A DNA stretch of 57,597 nt from Acidimicrobiales bacterium (GTDB lineage Bacteria > Actinomycetota > Acidimicrobiia > Acidimicrobiales > SZUA-35): positions 99,319 to 156,915 of the forward strand of contig JAHDCC010000004.1 in assembly GCA_020630065.1 (NCBI GenBank), in the 5' to 3' direction. The position numbers were made by a program, and so were the translations under genes. The notes under the pieces were generated by a model. That model was not told the DNA's origin. It did not search any database and was given only the letters and a program-made list of their open reading frames with translations. This document shows positions 40,129-48,461 of this stretch, piece by piece. The number at the start of each line of letters is the position of its first letter. The stretch's first letter is position 1.

Positions 40129-41484
40129 TCACGGTCGGAAAAGGGACTTCGCTGCTGCTAACTCATTCGCCCGGCCAAAGACCACGATCCTGTCGTTGGC
40201 TTCGAGTAAGGTTGCGCCCCGAGCAATCATCGGAGCCTGACCGGGTCGTATAACAGCGCCGATCAGTAGCCCATTGGGGAGTCCGAGGTTCGACACTTTC
40301 TCCCCGTCGGCTTTACTACCGCGAGCGATATGGAGTTCGTCGACTTCAGCGTCGCTTTCAAGAAACGTAGCGACCGCGGTTGCGCCGCCACGAATTAGCT
40401 TTAGCACAGCGTTGGCTGATGCCGTTCGCGGGCTTAACGCTGCGTCGATTCCTACTCTCCGGATCAAGGGAAGTAGGGTCAAGCTATGAAGGACGGCAAC
40501 GGTAAATGGTGCCCCTTCATCGGTGGCAAACGCACAAGCCAAAACGTTCGACGCGTCCTCGCCGGTGGCAGCGATTACGGCATCCATCTTGCCGACAGAT
40601 TCGGCTCGAAGTAACTCCGTGTTTGTTATCTCGCCTTGGATAACCAAACTGCGCCGGAAGCTGGTGGCTAACTGTTGGGCGCGTTCTGGACGCTTTTCAA
40701 TAATGGTGACCTGGACACCTTCGGCTTCGAGACTTTCTGCTAGGTGAGTGCCGATAGCGCCGCCACCAAGAATCAGGACTCGTCGGGCCCGAGACCCGGC
40801 GACGCCAAGATGCTTAAACAGTTCAGGCTGTGCGTTCTTTTTGCAGAGAACACGGACATGATCACCGGGGAGAAGAACCTGATCACCGTCGGGGATAATC
40901 GTTTCGTCGCCACGTGTCACCGCTCCGAACATGAACTTGCGGTCGTCGCCTAAGGATCGCCCAATTTCGCCGAGGTCTCGATTGGCTAGAGGAGCGCCCT
41001 CTGACAACGCTGCACCGATCAAGACCAGTTCGCCGTCCGCCATCGGATAAACCTCATCCACTCCGGTGGTGTGAACGAGTTGAAGAATTTCTTCGGCGGT
41101 TTCTGCGTCAGGGTCGATAACGACGTCGGCGCCGACTGCGCTGAGAAGCTGCTCACAGTCCTTTGTTCGCAGATCTTCGTTCTCGACCCGAACAACGGTG
41201 CTTTCGGCCCCGTGTTCTTTAGCCAAAAGTGAGGCGATAAGGTTCACTTCGTCGTTTGGGGTGACCGCAGCAACCATCGTTGCTCGTTCAACCCCGGCAT
41301 CTTTCAACACCGCAATGCTTGAACCCGTTCCGACAACAACCTGGATGTCGAGTTCTGCTCCGATAGTGGCGGCTCGCTGTGGGTCTATCTCAACCATTGC
41401 GACGTCGATGTCCTCGGCGACAAGTCGCTGTGCGAGGTAACCTCCGACTTCACCGGCTCCGATTATTATGACGTGCATTATCAT
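40129..41484 (-). CDS. trkA: Trk system potassium uptake regulatory protein TrkA
   Basis: A 451-residue cytoplasmic regulator with two RCK halves. The first Rossmann motif is 'VIIIGAGEVGGYLAQRL' at the N-terminus and the second 'VLILGGGAIGTHLAESL' near 236-252; each is followed by a TrkA-C domain ('ALSEGAPLANRDLGEIG' and 'ARGSKADGEKVSNLGLPNGLLIGAV'). ATG at 41484 and a second ATG at 41478 are both possible; neither has a clear ribosome site. It is in one operon with trkH and shares the TrkA-C fold with the neighbouring permease. Confidence 0.92.
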   Translation of the reverse strand: MIMHVIIIGAGEVGGYLAQRLVAEDIDVAMVEIDPQRAATIGAELDIQVVVGTGSSIAVLKDAGVERATMVAAVTPNDEVNLIASLLAKEHGAESTVVRVENEDLRTKDCEQLLSAVGADVVIDPDAETAEEILQLVHTTGVDEVYPMADGELVLIGAALSEGAPLANRDLGEIGRSLGDDRKFMFGAVTRGDETIIPDGDQVLLPGDHVRVLCKKNAQPELFKHLGVAGSRARRVLILGGGAIGTHLAESLEAEGVQVTIIEKRPERAQQLATSFRRSLVIQGEITNTELLRAESVGKMDAVIAATGEDASNVLACAFATDEGAPFTVAVLHSLTLLPLIRRVGIDAALSPRTASANAVLKLIRGGATAVATFLESDAEVDELHIARGSKADGEKVSNLGLPNGLLIGAVIRPGQAPMIARGATLLEANDRIVVFGRANELAAAKSLFRP

Positions 41485-41590
41485 CTAGGATGGCCGATTT
41501 TTTGGACACTCCGGCGGTTCTCGTAAGAATTTGCGGAAAGTTGCCGCTTAGCGGCGCTGAGATGCGACAAATGGCATCACATGTATGAAC

Positions 41591-43600
41591 TTAGCCGCTT
41601 CTGTTCGTCATAATTTCCATAGGGTTGAGATCATCGGTGTTGGGTGAGGTCGTGACCTCTAGAGGAATAAGTGACGAATCGACCGTGCTGTTACTCGCAA
41701 TCAGAACGATGTTGCCGCTCGCTCCGACTCTTGCCGAGCTGTTGAAGACGGTCGCAACTGTGGAAGACATAACGTCGAACGAACCGCTTTGGGGGCCGTC
41801 GGATTCACCGATCATATTGATGTACATCGTTCCTGAGTCGTCGAGTGCACGGCTGACCTGTTCGTAAAATTCGGTGGTTGTTATGTGAGGCGGTACGACT
41901 TTAGGTCCGTCGAACGCGTCGATCACTACGATATCGAAGCTGTCTTGTGGGGCTTCGGTGATAAATCGCCGACCATCTTCTATCACGACCTCACCATCGA
42001 TCGGGCCGAAGAACTCATTGGACACCTCGGCAACCAAAGGATCGACTTCGACCTCGGTGACTGTGGCTCCTCGAGTTTCGAACGCTCGAGCTAACGCATG
42101 CCCAGCTCCGCCAACGACTAAAACATTTTCCCCCTCGACATCGCCGACCTGTTCGAGGATGGTTCCCGCATACCCAAATAGCGGCTCGCCCGATTCGAAA
42201 TCGACTTCAGATTCGTATGTTGGGCCAAGATGAAACCGGGTGTATGTCGCCTGGTCGGAATAAACTCGTATGGTCTGGTGACGACCTTCTTGCTGCGTCA
42301 GAAGAACACCAGTTTCGTTTCGCCACTCCCAGGTCGGCAACGGTAGCACCAATGCCATAGCCGCGAGGCCCGCAACGCCGACGGTAATAGTTTTTTGTCG
42401 AAGCATAGTTAGGGTCAGTGCTAGTAGGTAGCCAACGGCGGCGATTCGAACGAACTGGGAAACCCCGAGTACAGGCAGTAGGAAGAACACGCCGGTCAAC
42501 GCTCCGATCAAACCCCCGATCGTGCTGGCCGCGAATACCCGCCCGGTGACTGAGGCGACGTCGTTGCTGGCCGATCGTTGCGTGACAAGTCCGACAAGTA
42601 TCTGTGATTCCATACCAAACAAGATGAACGTCGGTAGGAACGCCGCTATAACAACCCCCAAAATTGTTTCGATGGACGATGTGGGTGAAGAATCGGCGAG
42701 CAACGAAAGAAACCAGGCCGATATGAGCAGCCAAACCGAATTCGCTGAAACCACCAGCCACAAAGCAGTCGAAAGATTCGATTTCGCTATTCGGCCTCCC
42801 CAGAAATAGCCGAGAGCTAAACCTCCAAGCCCGACTGAAAGCACCGACGCCCAAAGTGTTGTTGTGGGCCCAAAGTTGGATGCCAACATTCGTGTGCCGC
42901 TTACTTCGATAGCGACCGAAGCGATACCGGAGTAGAACGCCAACGCTATCAAACCCCAAACTGTGCCGGAATGTTCTGGGTTCGCTGTGTCCGGTGATAC
43001 CGATTCTGGTTCCGTGCTGGGTGTGTCTAGTCGTGCCCAGAATAGGCCAGCGGCAGTAACGAGAAGGAGGCCGCCGAGTCCGATGAGGGAACGAGTGAGG
43101 CCGACGAAGGGGACGAGCCAGTACCCAGAACTCAGACCCCCAACAACGTTAGCCAGCGTCCCAATTCCGAAGATCACGGCTGGACGTTCACTCGGGTGGT
43201 CGTCACTGCGTTGGGGTAGTGCACGGACCGCCAACGGTGATATCGCACCCAAGCTAACGCTGGGAACGACCGTAAGCGCTCCGGCCGACAGGAGAAGCCG
43301 AAAGGTTGAACCGTCGCCAGCCAGATTGTCGAGTCGACTCCATATAAAGGCGGCGAAAAAAAGTGACAGTCCTCCGGCGACGAGCCCGATTGACATGGCT
43401 GTTTTGGGGTTTCGGTTCGGAAGTCCGCCCAGAAAGTAGCCGAAAGCTAATCCGGCTAATGCGGTGGCAACGACGGCAGCGCCGACATCGCTGCTCGACC
43501 CGAAGTAGGGGTGAAGAGCTCGGGGAAAGATGACTTGCGCGGCTAGGGTCGAAAATCCGCTGAGAGTGACGGCTGTGAAAAGAATTCCGCGTGTTAGCAC
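41591..43600 (-). CDS. Membrane-fused spermidine-synthase-like protein
   Basis: A 669-residue protein of the fused MFS/spermidine synthase type. Residues 1-420 form about twelve helices; residues about 430-640 are a Rossmann aminopropyltransferase-like domain with 'VLVVGGAGHALARAFE' (glycine-rich, normally GGGDG), 'VTEVEVDPLVAEVSNEFF' (acidic cofactor site) and 'FDIVVIDAFDGPKVVPPH' (catalytic Asp region). The glycine loop is degenerate, so it may not make spermidine. Proteins of this architecture are of unsettled function. The gene stands alone and is divergent from the ankyrin lipoprotein gene. Confidence 0.8.
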   Translation of the reverse strand: MLTRGILFTAVTLSGFSTLAAQVIFPRALHPYFGSSSDVGAAVVATALAGLAFGYFLGGLPNRNPKTAMSIGLVAGGLSLFFAAFIWSRLDNLAGDGSTFRLLLSAGALTVVPSVSLGAISPLAVRALPQRSDDHPSERPAVIFGIGTLANVVGGLSSGYWLVPFVGLTRSLIGLGGLLLVTAAGLFWARLDTPSTEPESVSPDTANPEHSGTVWGLIALAFYSGIASVAIEVSGTRMLASNFGPTTTLWASVLSVGLGGLALGYFWGGRIAKSNLSTALWLVVSANSVWLLISAWFLSLLADSSPTSSIETILGVVIAAFLPTFILFGMESQILVGLVTQRSASNDVASVTGRVFAASTIGGLIGALTGVFFLLPVLGVSQFVRIAAVGYLLALTLTMLRQKTITVGVAGLAAMALVLPLPTWEWRNETGVLLTQQEGRHQTIRVYSDQATYTRFHLGPTYESEVDFESGEPLFGYAGTILEQVGDVEGENVLVVGGAGHALARAFETRGATVTEVEVDPLVAEVSNEFFGPIDGEVVIEDGRRFITEAPQDSFDIVVIDAFDGPKVVPPHITTTEFYEQVSRALDDSGTMYINMIGESDGPQSGSFDVMSSTVATVFNSSARVGASGNIVLIASNSTVDSSLIPLEVTTSPNTDDLNPMEIMTNRSG

Positions 43601-43818
43601 TACCGCAGTCTACAGCTGACCCTGTTCCTTAGGAGGCGAGCGAATAGGAGAGCCGACCCAACAGCGGTCAGGGTCGCACTGGGGCCAAGTTCATCTACCC
43701 GCTAGGCTCTTTTGTCGCGTTCTTGACTGGCGAAGGAAAGTTAATAAGAAGTACGAAATTTTTGCACCGATTCAAGCGTTGATGGAGCAGGTCAGCCAGA
43801 GAAAAGTAGTGACAAAGA

Positions 43819-44616
43819 ATGAAGCAACTCGTGAGTATCGTCTTGATCGCAGTACTAGCTGCTTCGTGTTCCGGAACTTCTACGGCCAAGGGTGAGGACG
43901 GAACGGATCAACCTACGACAAGTGGAGGCGCAGTCAGCGAACCCGGGGCTGAGCCCCTGGCGACTCCGTCCACCACCGAAGAGCCCGATGAGGATCTTCC
44001 GCTGCCTGAGAACAACGCCGAATTTCTTGAACTGGTCGCCTCTGGTGATTCTGAAGCCGTCGACGAGGCGCTAGCGGACATGTCCGAAGACGACCGGGCG
44101 ACCAACCTCAAATCGCAATACGAGTCGGGCGATACTCCGCTATTGCTGGCAGCTAGGGAAGAAAACCTTGAACTGTTTGATGTGTTGGCTGAAGCGGGCG
44201 CTGACCCCAACGCTAGAGACGCCGACGGCCGAGACATTCTCAACCTTGCAGTGCGGGCAAGTAGCCCCGAACTGGCTCAACACGCTCTCGATGCTGGTAC
44301 CGACCCGGTGGCGTTCACTCTTAGGTTTAGAGGTTCGACGCTTATCTTTGCGTCTGAACGAGGCGAAGTCGAGATCGTTGAGAAACTGATCGAGGCCGGA
44401 GCCCCTATCGATCGGGCCAACAGGTTTGGTTACACAGCTTTGATTGAAGCCACCAAGTTCGGAGATGGGGGTGAACGTTATCAGCAGATCGTTAGAGCGC
44501 TTTTGGAGGCCGACGCGGATCAAGATTTGGCTGATAATGAAGATAAAAACCCTCTGGATTACGCGACCGAAAAAAACCACACAGCTATGATCGAACTCCT
44601 TGAAGGTGCGGCCTGA
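43819..44616 (+). CDS. Ankyrin-repeat lipoprotein
   Basis: A 265-residue exported protein. The N-terminus MKQLVSIVLIAVLAASC is a lipoprotein signal with Cys at 17, followed by a 50-residue Thr/Glu/Pro-rich linker. Residues about 95-262 are four to five ankyrin repeats ('GDTPLLLAAREENLELFDVL', 'GSTLIFASERGEVEIVEKLI', 'GYTALIEATKFGD', 'DKNPLDYATEKNHTAMIELL'). It would be tethered to the outer face of the membrane and bind a protein partner. A weak TTGACT lies about 100 bases upstream. The convergent PrimPol gene ends 9 bases after it. Confidence 0.85.
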   Translation: MKQLVSIVLIAVLAASCSGTSTAKGEDGTDQPTTSGGAVSEPGAEPLATPSTTEEPDEDLPLPENNAEFLELVASGDSEAVDEALADMSEDDRATNLKSQYESGDTPLLLAAREENLELFDVLAEAGADPNARDADGRDILNLAVRASSPELAQHALDAGTDPVAFTLRFRGSTLIFASERGEVEIVEKLIEAGAPIDRANRFGYTALIEATKFGDGGERYQQIVRALLEADADQDLADNEDKNPLDYATEKNHTAMIELLEGAA

Positions 44617-44625
44617 CAGAACAAG

Positions 44626-45633
44626 CTAGTCGGGTTTCTTGGCTCGGCTCGGGGCGACCCTAGGTGGTTCGTTTGGCTGCTTTGGATACACGGGTGGCCA
44701 AGGTGCATCCATAAGCCCGTTCGACATATCTTGAGCCGACATTGACAGCAGCGGCAGAATCGAGTTGGCGTTGTCGTACATGTCAGCCCATGGATCGCCG
44801 TCGGTTTGTAGACGCTTTGGGACTACATCCATGGTGAGCTGATCGGGGTCGATCGAGTCGATGTCGTCCCACGCAAATGGGGTAGACACCTGTGCGCCTA
44901 TCCGAGCCCGCACACTCCAGGCACCGAAAACGGTTTTGTGGGGGGCGTTCTGATTGAAGTCGACAAAGACTCGTTGCCCGCGCTCTTCTTTCCACCATTT
45001 CGCAGTGATCGTGCTGGGATGTCGGCGTTCGAGTTCGCGGGCTAGCGCAACAGCGGCGGCTCGAACTTCGTAAGAATCCCACCGAGGTTGGAGACGCACA
45101 AAAATGTGGAGGCCTCTACTGCCGGTAGTTTTTACGTATGAGTCGATGTCTAGTTCTGTGAACAAGTCTCGCACCTGTTTAGCCGCAGCAACAATGTCGG
45201 CAAAATCTATGCCGGGTGACGGGTCGAGATCGATTCGCAGCTCGTCTGTATGTTCGGGGTCATCGGCGCGGTAGGGCCAAGGGTGAAACCCGAGGCAGCC
45301 CATTTGAGCCGCCCAGGCGACATGACCGATATCGGCGAGGACCATAGCGTTTGATGTTGTGCCGTTTGGGGTGGAAACGATCGTAGTTTCCAACCAATCT
45401 GGTGCGCCTTTAGGCACCCGTTTCTGAAAGAATGACTTACCGGAAGCCCCGTCGGGAAATCGTTGCATCAGTGTGGGGCGGCCGCCGGTGACGGCAAGCA
45501 ACGGTTCGGCTACCTCAACGTAGTAGTCGATGAGGTCAAGTTTGGTTTGACCGTTCTTTTTAAAAAAGACTTTGTCCGGGCTCGAGACCTTGAGTTCATG
45601 TCCGGCTAGTTCGAGTTGTAGCGACTCACTCAT
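44626..45633 (-). CDS. ligD: LigD-type primase-polymerase (PrimPol) domain protein
   Basis: A 335-residue stand-alone polymerase of the LigD-Pol/AEP family. Motifs are present in order: 'QRFPDGASGKSFFQKRVP', 'GCLGFHPWPYR', catalytic 'LRIDLDPSPG', 'TTGSRGLHIFV', and 'RVFVDFNQNAPHKT'. It lacks ligase and phosphoesterase domains. With the LigC-type ligase at 46797-47873 it matches the mycobacterial PrimPolC/LigC pair, implicated in short-gap excision repair (recalled). No Ku gene is in the window. A TACTGT box lies 8 bases before the ATG, so a leaderless transcript is possible. Confidence 0.88.
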   Translation of the reverse strand: MSESLQLELAGHELKVSSPDKVFFKKNGQTKLDLIDYYVEVAEPLLAVTGGRPTLMQRFPDGASGKSFFQKRVPKGAPDWLETTIVSTPNGTTSNAMVLADIGHVAWAAQMGCLGFHPWPYRADDPEHTDELRIDLDPSPGIDFADIVAAAKQVRDLFTELDIDSYVKTTGSRGLHIFVRLQPRWDSYEVRAAAVALARELERRHPSTITAKWWKEERGQRVFVDFNQNAPHKTVFGAWSVRARIGAQVSTPFAWDDIDSIDPDQLTMDVVPKRLQTDGDPWADMYDNANSILPLLSMSAQDMSNGLMDAPWPPVYPKQPNEPPRVAPSRAKKPD

Positions 45634-45641
45634 CGTTACCC

Positions 45642-45647
45642 ACAGTA
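45642..45647 (-). promoter_or_regulatory. Putative -10 box of a leaderless promoter
   Basis: TACTGT on the minus strand ends 8 bases before the ATG at 45633. It is supported only by position and by the lack of a strong Shine-Dalgarno. Confidence 0.3.
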
Positions 45648-45835
45648 CCAGGGAACCGTTTAGGTCTGAAGTTGTGGGCAGCGAGCGACGTTTCTGGGTT
45701 TGACAGCAAAGTTTGGTTAGGAGTCGATTCTGACTAGTTCTGTTCGACGTGTGGTGTAGAACACAAACGTTCGATGCGTTTCGCCTGGCAAACGATGGAC
45801 GATCCAGACCAAGTAAAGGACAAGGGAACGAAGTG

Positions 45836-46792
45836 ATGGCAGACCGAACTGAACACGACGAAACTCAATCAGGCCAATCGAAGGCACACCACGACAGCCA
45901 AACCATCACAACGATACGGCCCGTCGACGTTGTTGATTTTCAGCCAGACTCGACGCTTTACCCGTTCGCTTCGAACTGGTTCTCGTCCAGTGCCGGTTCT
46001 GTTCACTACCTCGATGAGGGCGCCGGCCAGCCCATGTTATTACTGCACGGAAACCCCAACTGGAGTTTTATCTACCGGAACCTGATCCCCAACCTGACAG
46101 ACCAATTTCGATGCATCGCCCCCGACTTTCCGGGGTTTGGCCTGTCGGGGCAACCAAAAAGTGGCTACACATTCTCACCAGCTGAGCATTCCAAAGCCTT
46201 ACGTGAGTTAGTTGATCAACTCGACCTTGACGACATGATCGTTGTGGGCATGGATTGGGGCGGACCGATTGGTCTCGATATCGCGTCCCGGGCTCCCCAC
46301 CGGATAGGTGGTTTGGTAATGGGCGGAACCTGGTTCTGGCCGATAACGGGCGGTGAACTTCAGAAATTCTCCAAGCTTCTATCGAGTTGGCCGATGCAGA
46401 TGCTAATCAAACGCCGGAACTTCTTTGTTAAGACCCTCATGCGTAAGGCGTTAGAAGTCGACCTTTCCGAACGCGAATTTGGTCACTACATTGAAGTCGC
46501 TCCAACAGTGCAAGCCCGAACTGGTCAAGCCGTTATAGTGCGGCACATTCTTCAATCCGCTGGCTGGCTCGCCGAACTTGAACAGCGGGTGTCGACTCAA
46601 CTCGCCGACAAACCAATCGTTGCTCTTTTCGGCGAGCTCGACACCAAGATCTTCGGCAGTCCTGAAGCTAGACAACGATGGGCGGATGTCTTTGATGATG
46701 TGACGTTGATCGAACTTGCCGGAGCGAACCACTTTCTCCAAGAAGAAGCACCCGACGCCATCGTTGACGCCATCAAGGCTAAGTTCGTCTAG
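45836..46792 (+). CDS. Haloalkane dehalogenase-like alpha/beta hydrolase
   Basis: A 318-residue alpha/beta hydrolase. Features of haloalkane dehalogenases are 'LLLHGNPNWSFIYRNLIP' (oxyanion/halide region near 69-86), the nucleophile elbow 'VGMDWGGPIGL' with D140 followed by W141, an acid candidate in 'FGELDTKIFG' (D269) and the base H299 in 'GANHF'. An Asp rather than Ser nucleophile argues for dehalogenase or epoxide-hydrolase chemistry. The first 30 residues are a polar extension. ATG at 45836 has GGGA upstream; a 29-codon extension to 45749 lacks support. It lies between the PrimPol and LigC genes on the opposite strand. True substrate is unknown. Confidence 0.78.
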   Translation: MADRTEHDETQSGQSKAHHDSQTITTIRPVDVVDFQPDSTLYPFASNWFSSSAGSVHYLDEGAGQPMLLLHGNPNWSFIYRNLIPNLTDQFRCIAPDFPGFGLSGQPKSGYTFSPAEHSKALRELVDQLDLDDMIVVGMDWGGPIGLDIASRAPHRIGGLVMGGTWFWPITGGELQKFSKLLSSWPMQMLIKRRNFFVKTLMRKALEVDLSEREFGHYIEVAPTVQARTGQAVIVRHILQSAGWLAELEQRVSTQLADKPIVALFGELDTKIFGSPEARQRWADVFDDVTLIELAGANHFLQEEAPDAIVDAIKAKFV

Positions 46793-46796
46793 GCGC

Positions 46797-47873
46797 TTAC
46801 CCTTCGGCGCTCAAGACATCGGCCACCGAAAAAGGCGGGGGCTCTTCGAGCTGGGCGTGGTCACAATCGGCCGGGTCTTTGTCGGGTCTCCAACGAAGCA
46901 TTTTGGTGACATCCCGAAACCGTCCGCCTAAGGTAGTCGAATATTTGACTTCGGCTACTCGTTCGATCCGGATTGGTGTCCAAGACTGATCTCGGGTTGC
47001 GCTCCAACGGTTTGGTGTTCCCGGCACTTGGGTGGCGTTTGTATCGTCGGACGAGTCGAACCATGAACGCCACGGATGATCGTCCATAGCGTTGGCGGTA
47101 AGTGGCTCGAGTTCTTCGACCAGTTCGGCGCGGCGTTTCTTCGTGAAACTGGCGGCAACGCCGACGTGGCGAAGGTTTCCGTCTTCCTCCCATAAGCCAA
47201 GGATCAGTGAGCCGATGCCTTCGCCGTCTTTGTGCCATCGGTACCCGGCGACCACAGCGTCGGCTGTCCGGGTGTGTTTAACTTTGATTTGGCTTCGTTT
47301 GTTCTCGACGTACGGTTCGTCGATTGGTTTGGCGATTAGCCCGTCAAGGCCCGCTCCTTCGAAGTTGACAAACCATTGTTGAGCGACGGCACGGTCTGTT
47401 GTCGTTGCGGTCAAATATATGGGCGGAGCCGTCGACGAAAGGGCTTGTTCAAGCCTTTCCCGTCGTTGTGAAAACGGTAGTTCTCGTAGATCTTCGTCGC
47501 CTTCAGCCAGTATGTCGAAGGCAACGAATGAAGCTGGTGTTGCCTCAGCTAACTTGTTGATTCGGGATTCAGCTGGATGGATACGTTGTTGAAGGGCTTC
47601 GAATTCGAGTCGGTCGCCGCCAGCGATGATCAACTCGCCGTCGAGAACGCATCGGTCCGGTAGATGTTGTTGTACCGGTTCGATGAGTTCAGGGAAATAT
47701 CTGGTGAGGGGTTTGGTGTTGCGGGATCCGAACTCAAGTTCGGCACCATCTTTGAAGATAATGCACCGAAACCCGTCCCATTTAGGTTCAAAGATGACAT
47801 CGTCACGTTCGGGTAGCTCGGTTGTCGCTTTGGCGAGCATCGGTCGTAGTGGTGGCGATACCGGCAAATCCAT
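46797..47873 (-). CDS. ligC: ATP-dependent DNA ligase, LigC type
   Basis: A 358-residue ligase. Nucleotidyltransferase motifs are visible: the adenylated Lys in 'EPKWDGFRCI' near 30-39, 'SRNTKPLTRYFPEL' (motif Ia region), 'VLDGELII' (motif III), 'FVAFDIL' (IIIa), 'GLDGLIAKP' (IV) and 'IKVKHTRTADAVV' (V), then an OB-fold domain with 'TLGGRFRDVTKMLRWRPDK'. The size and layout match mycobacterial LigC rather than three-domain LigD. It pairs functionally with the PrimPol at 44626-45633. A TAGGTT box is exactly 7 bases before the ATG, suggesting a leaderless mRNA. Confidence 0.9.
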   Translation of the reverse strand: MDLPVSPPLRPMLAKATTELPERDDVIFEPKWDGFRCIIFKDGAELEFGSRNTKPLTRYFPELIEPVQQHLPDRCVLDGELIIAGGDRLEFEALQQRIHPAESRINKLAEATPASFVAFDILAEGDEDLRELPFSQRRERLEQALSSTAPPIYLTATTTDRAVAQQWFVNFEGAGLDGLIAKPIDEPYVENKRSQIKVKHTRTADAVVAGYRWHKDGEGIGSLILGLWEEDGNLRHVGVAASFTKKRRAELVEELEPLTANAMDDHPWRSWFDSSDDTNATQVPGTPNRWSATRDQSWTPIRIERVAEVKYSTTLGGRFRDVTKMLRWRPDKDPADCDHAQLEEPPPFSVADVLSAEG

Positions 47874-47880
47874 GGCTATT

Positions 47881-47886
47881 AACCTA
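47881..47886 (-). promoter_or_regulatory. Putative -10 box of a leaderless promoter
   Basis: TAGGTT on the minus strand ends 7 bases before the ATG at 47873, with no Shine-Dalgarno in between; no -35 box was recognised. Confidence 0.4.
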
Positions 47887-47921
47887 GTACCGTTTCACCG
47901 TGTCGTGCGATTTCAGTCACG

Positions 47922-48335
47922 TCATAATAAGACTACCGACATGCCCCATCCAAACATGCCAGCAACGCCGAGGCCGAGGAGGGACGCCGAATAGCCAGCG
48001 AGCTTTAAAGCTTCGTTGCGTCTCATCCAGGCAGGTGGTCGTAGTAGTACCGACGCAAAAACCAATACCACCGAATAGAAGACCCAGTTAAACATCATGT
48101 TTGATGCCGTTAATGCTTCGGCAGCCGGGCAGGCGTGGCCTTCTATCGGAACCGCTTGTTCGGTGACATTTAGGGGGAAACCTTTGGTGTTGTATTGGCA
48201 GACATCGACTATTGAGAGCGTTAAATCAGCATCTAACGGCTGACGGTCAATGGTGCCTGAAATGCGTAAGGCCCCGATCGCTAACAGCAAGCCGATGAGT
48301 GGCAGCATGAATCGGAGTAGTGTTGATCTCTCCAT
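47922..48335 (-). CDS. Unknown three-helix membrane protein
   Basis: A 137-residue protein with helices at about 6-25, 79-97 and 112-133. The outer loop between helices one and two has two Cys (in 'VDVCQYNTKG' and 'GHACPAAEAL') that could form a disulfide. The start ATG at 48335 gives a normal N-terminus (MERSTLLRFMLPL); the frame continues upstream to 48458 but those residues are Arg-rich and non-membrane. The family was not recognised. It follows the secreted protein gene by 126 bases on the same strand and may be co-transcribed. Confidence 0.6.
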   Translation of the reverse strand: MERSTLLRFMLPLIGLLLAIGALRISGTIDRQPLDADLTLSIVDVCQYNTKGFPLNVTEQAVPIEGHACPAAEALTASNMMFNWVFYSVVLVFASVLLRPPAWMRRNEALKLAGYSASLLGLGVAGMFGWGMSVVLL

Positions 48336-48461
48336 GGATGGCCTCAAGATGAGTTCTAGACAATTGGGGGGGCGTTGCCTGCTCAAAATCAACCTTACCA
48401 CCGTTGTGGTTGATGTAAGTCGCATGTGCCCCGAATCTCTGCCGGGTAGTAAGGTCAAGTC

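Noticed and set aside
45749-45835. 29-codon upstream extension of the dehalogenase-like gene
   Set aside because: No ribosome site and unlike family N-termini; the ATG at 45836 has GGGA upstream.
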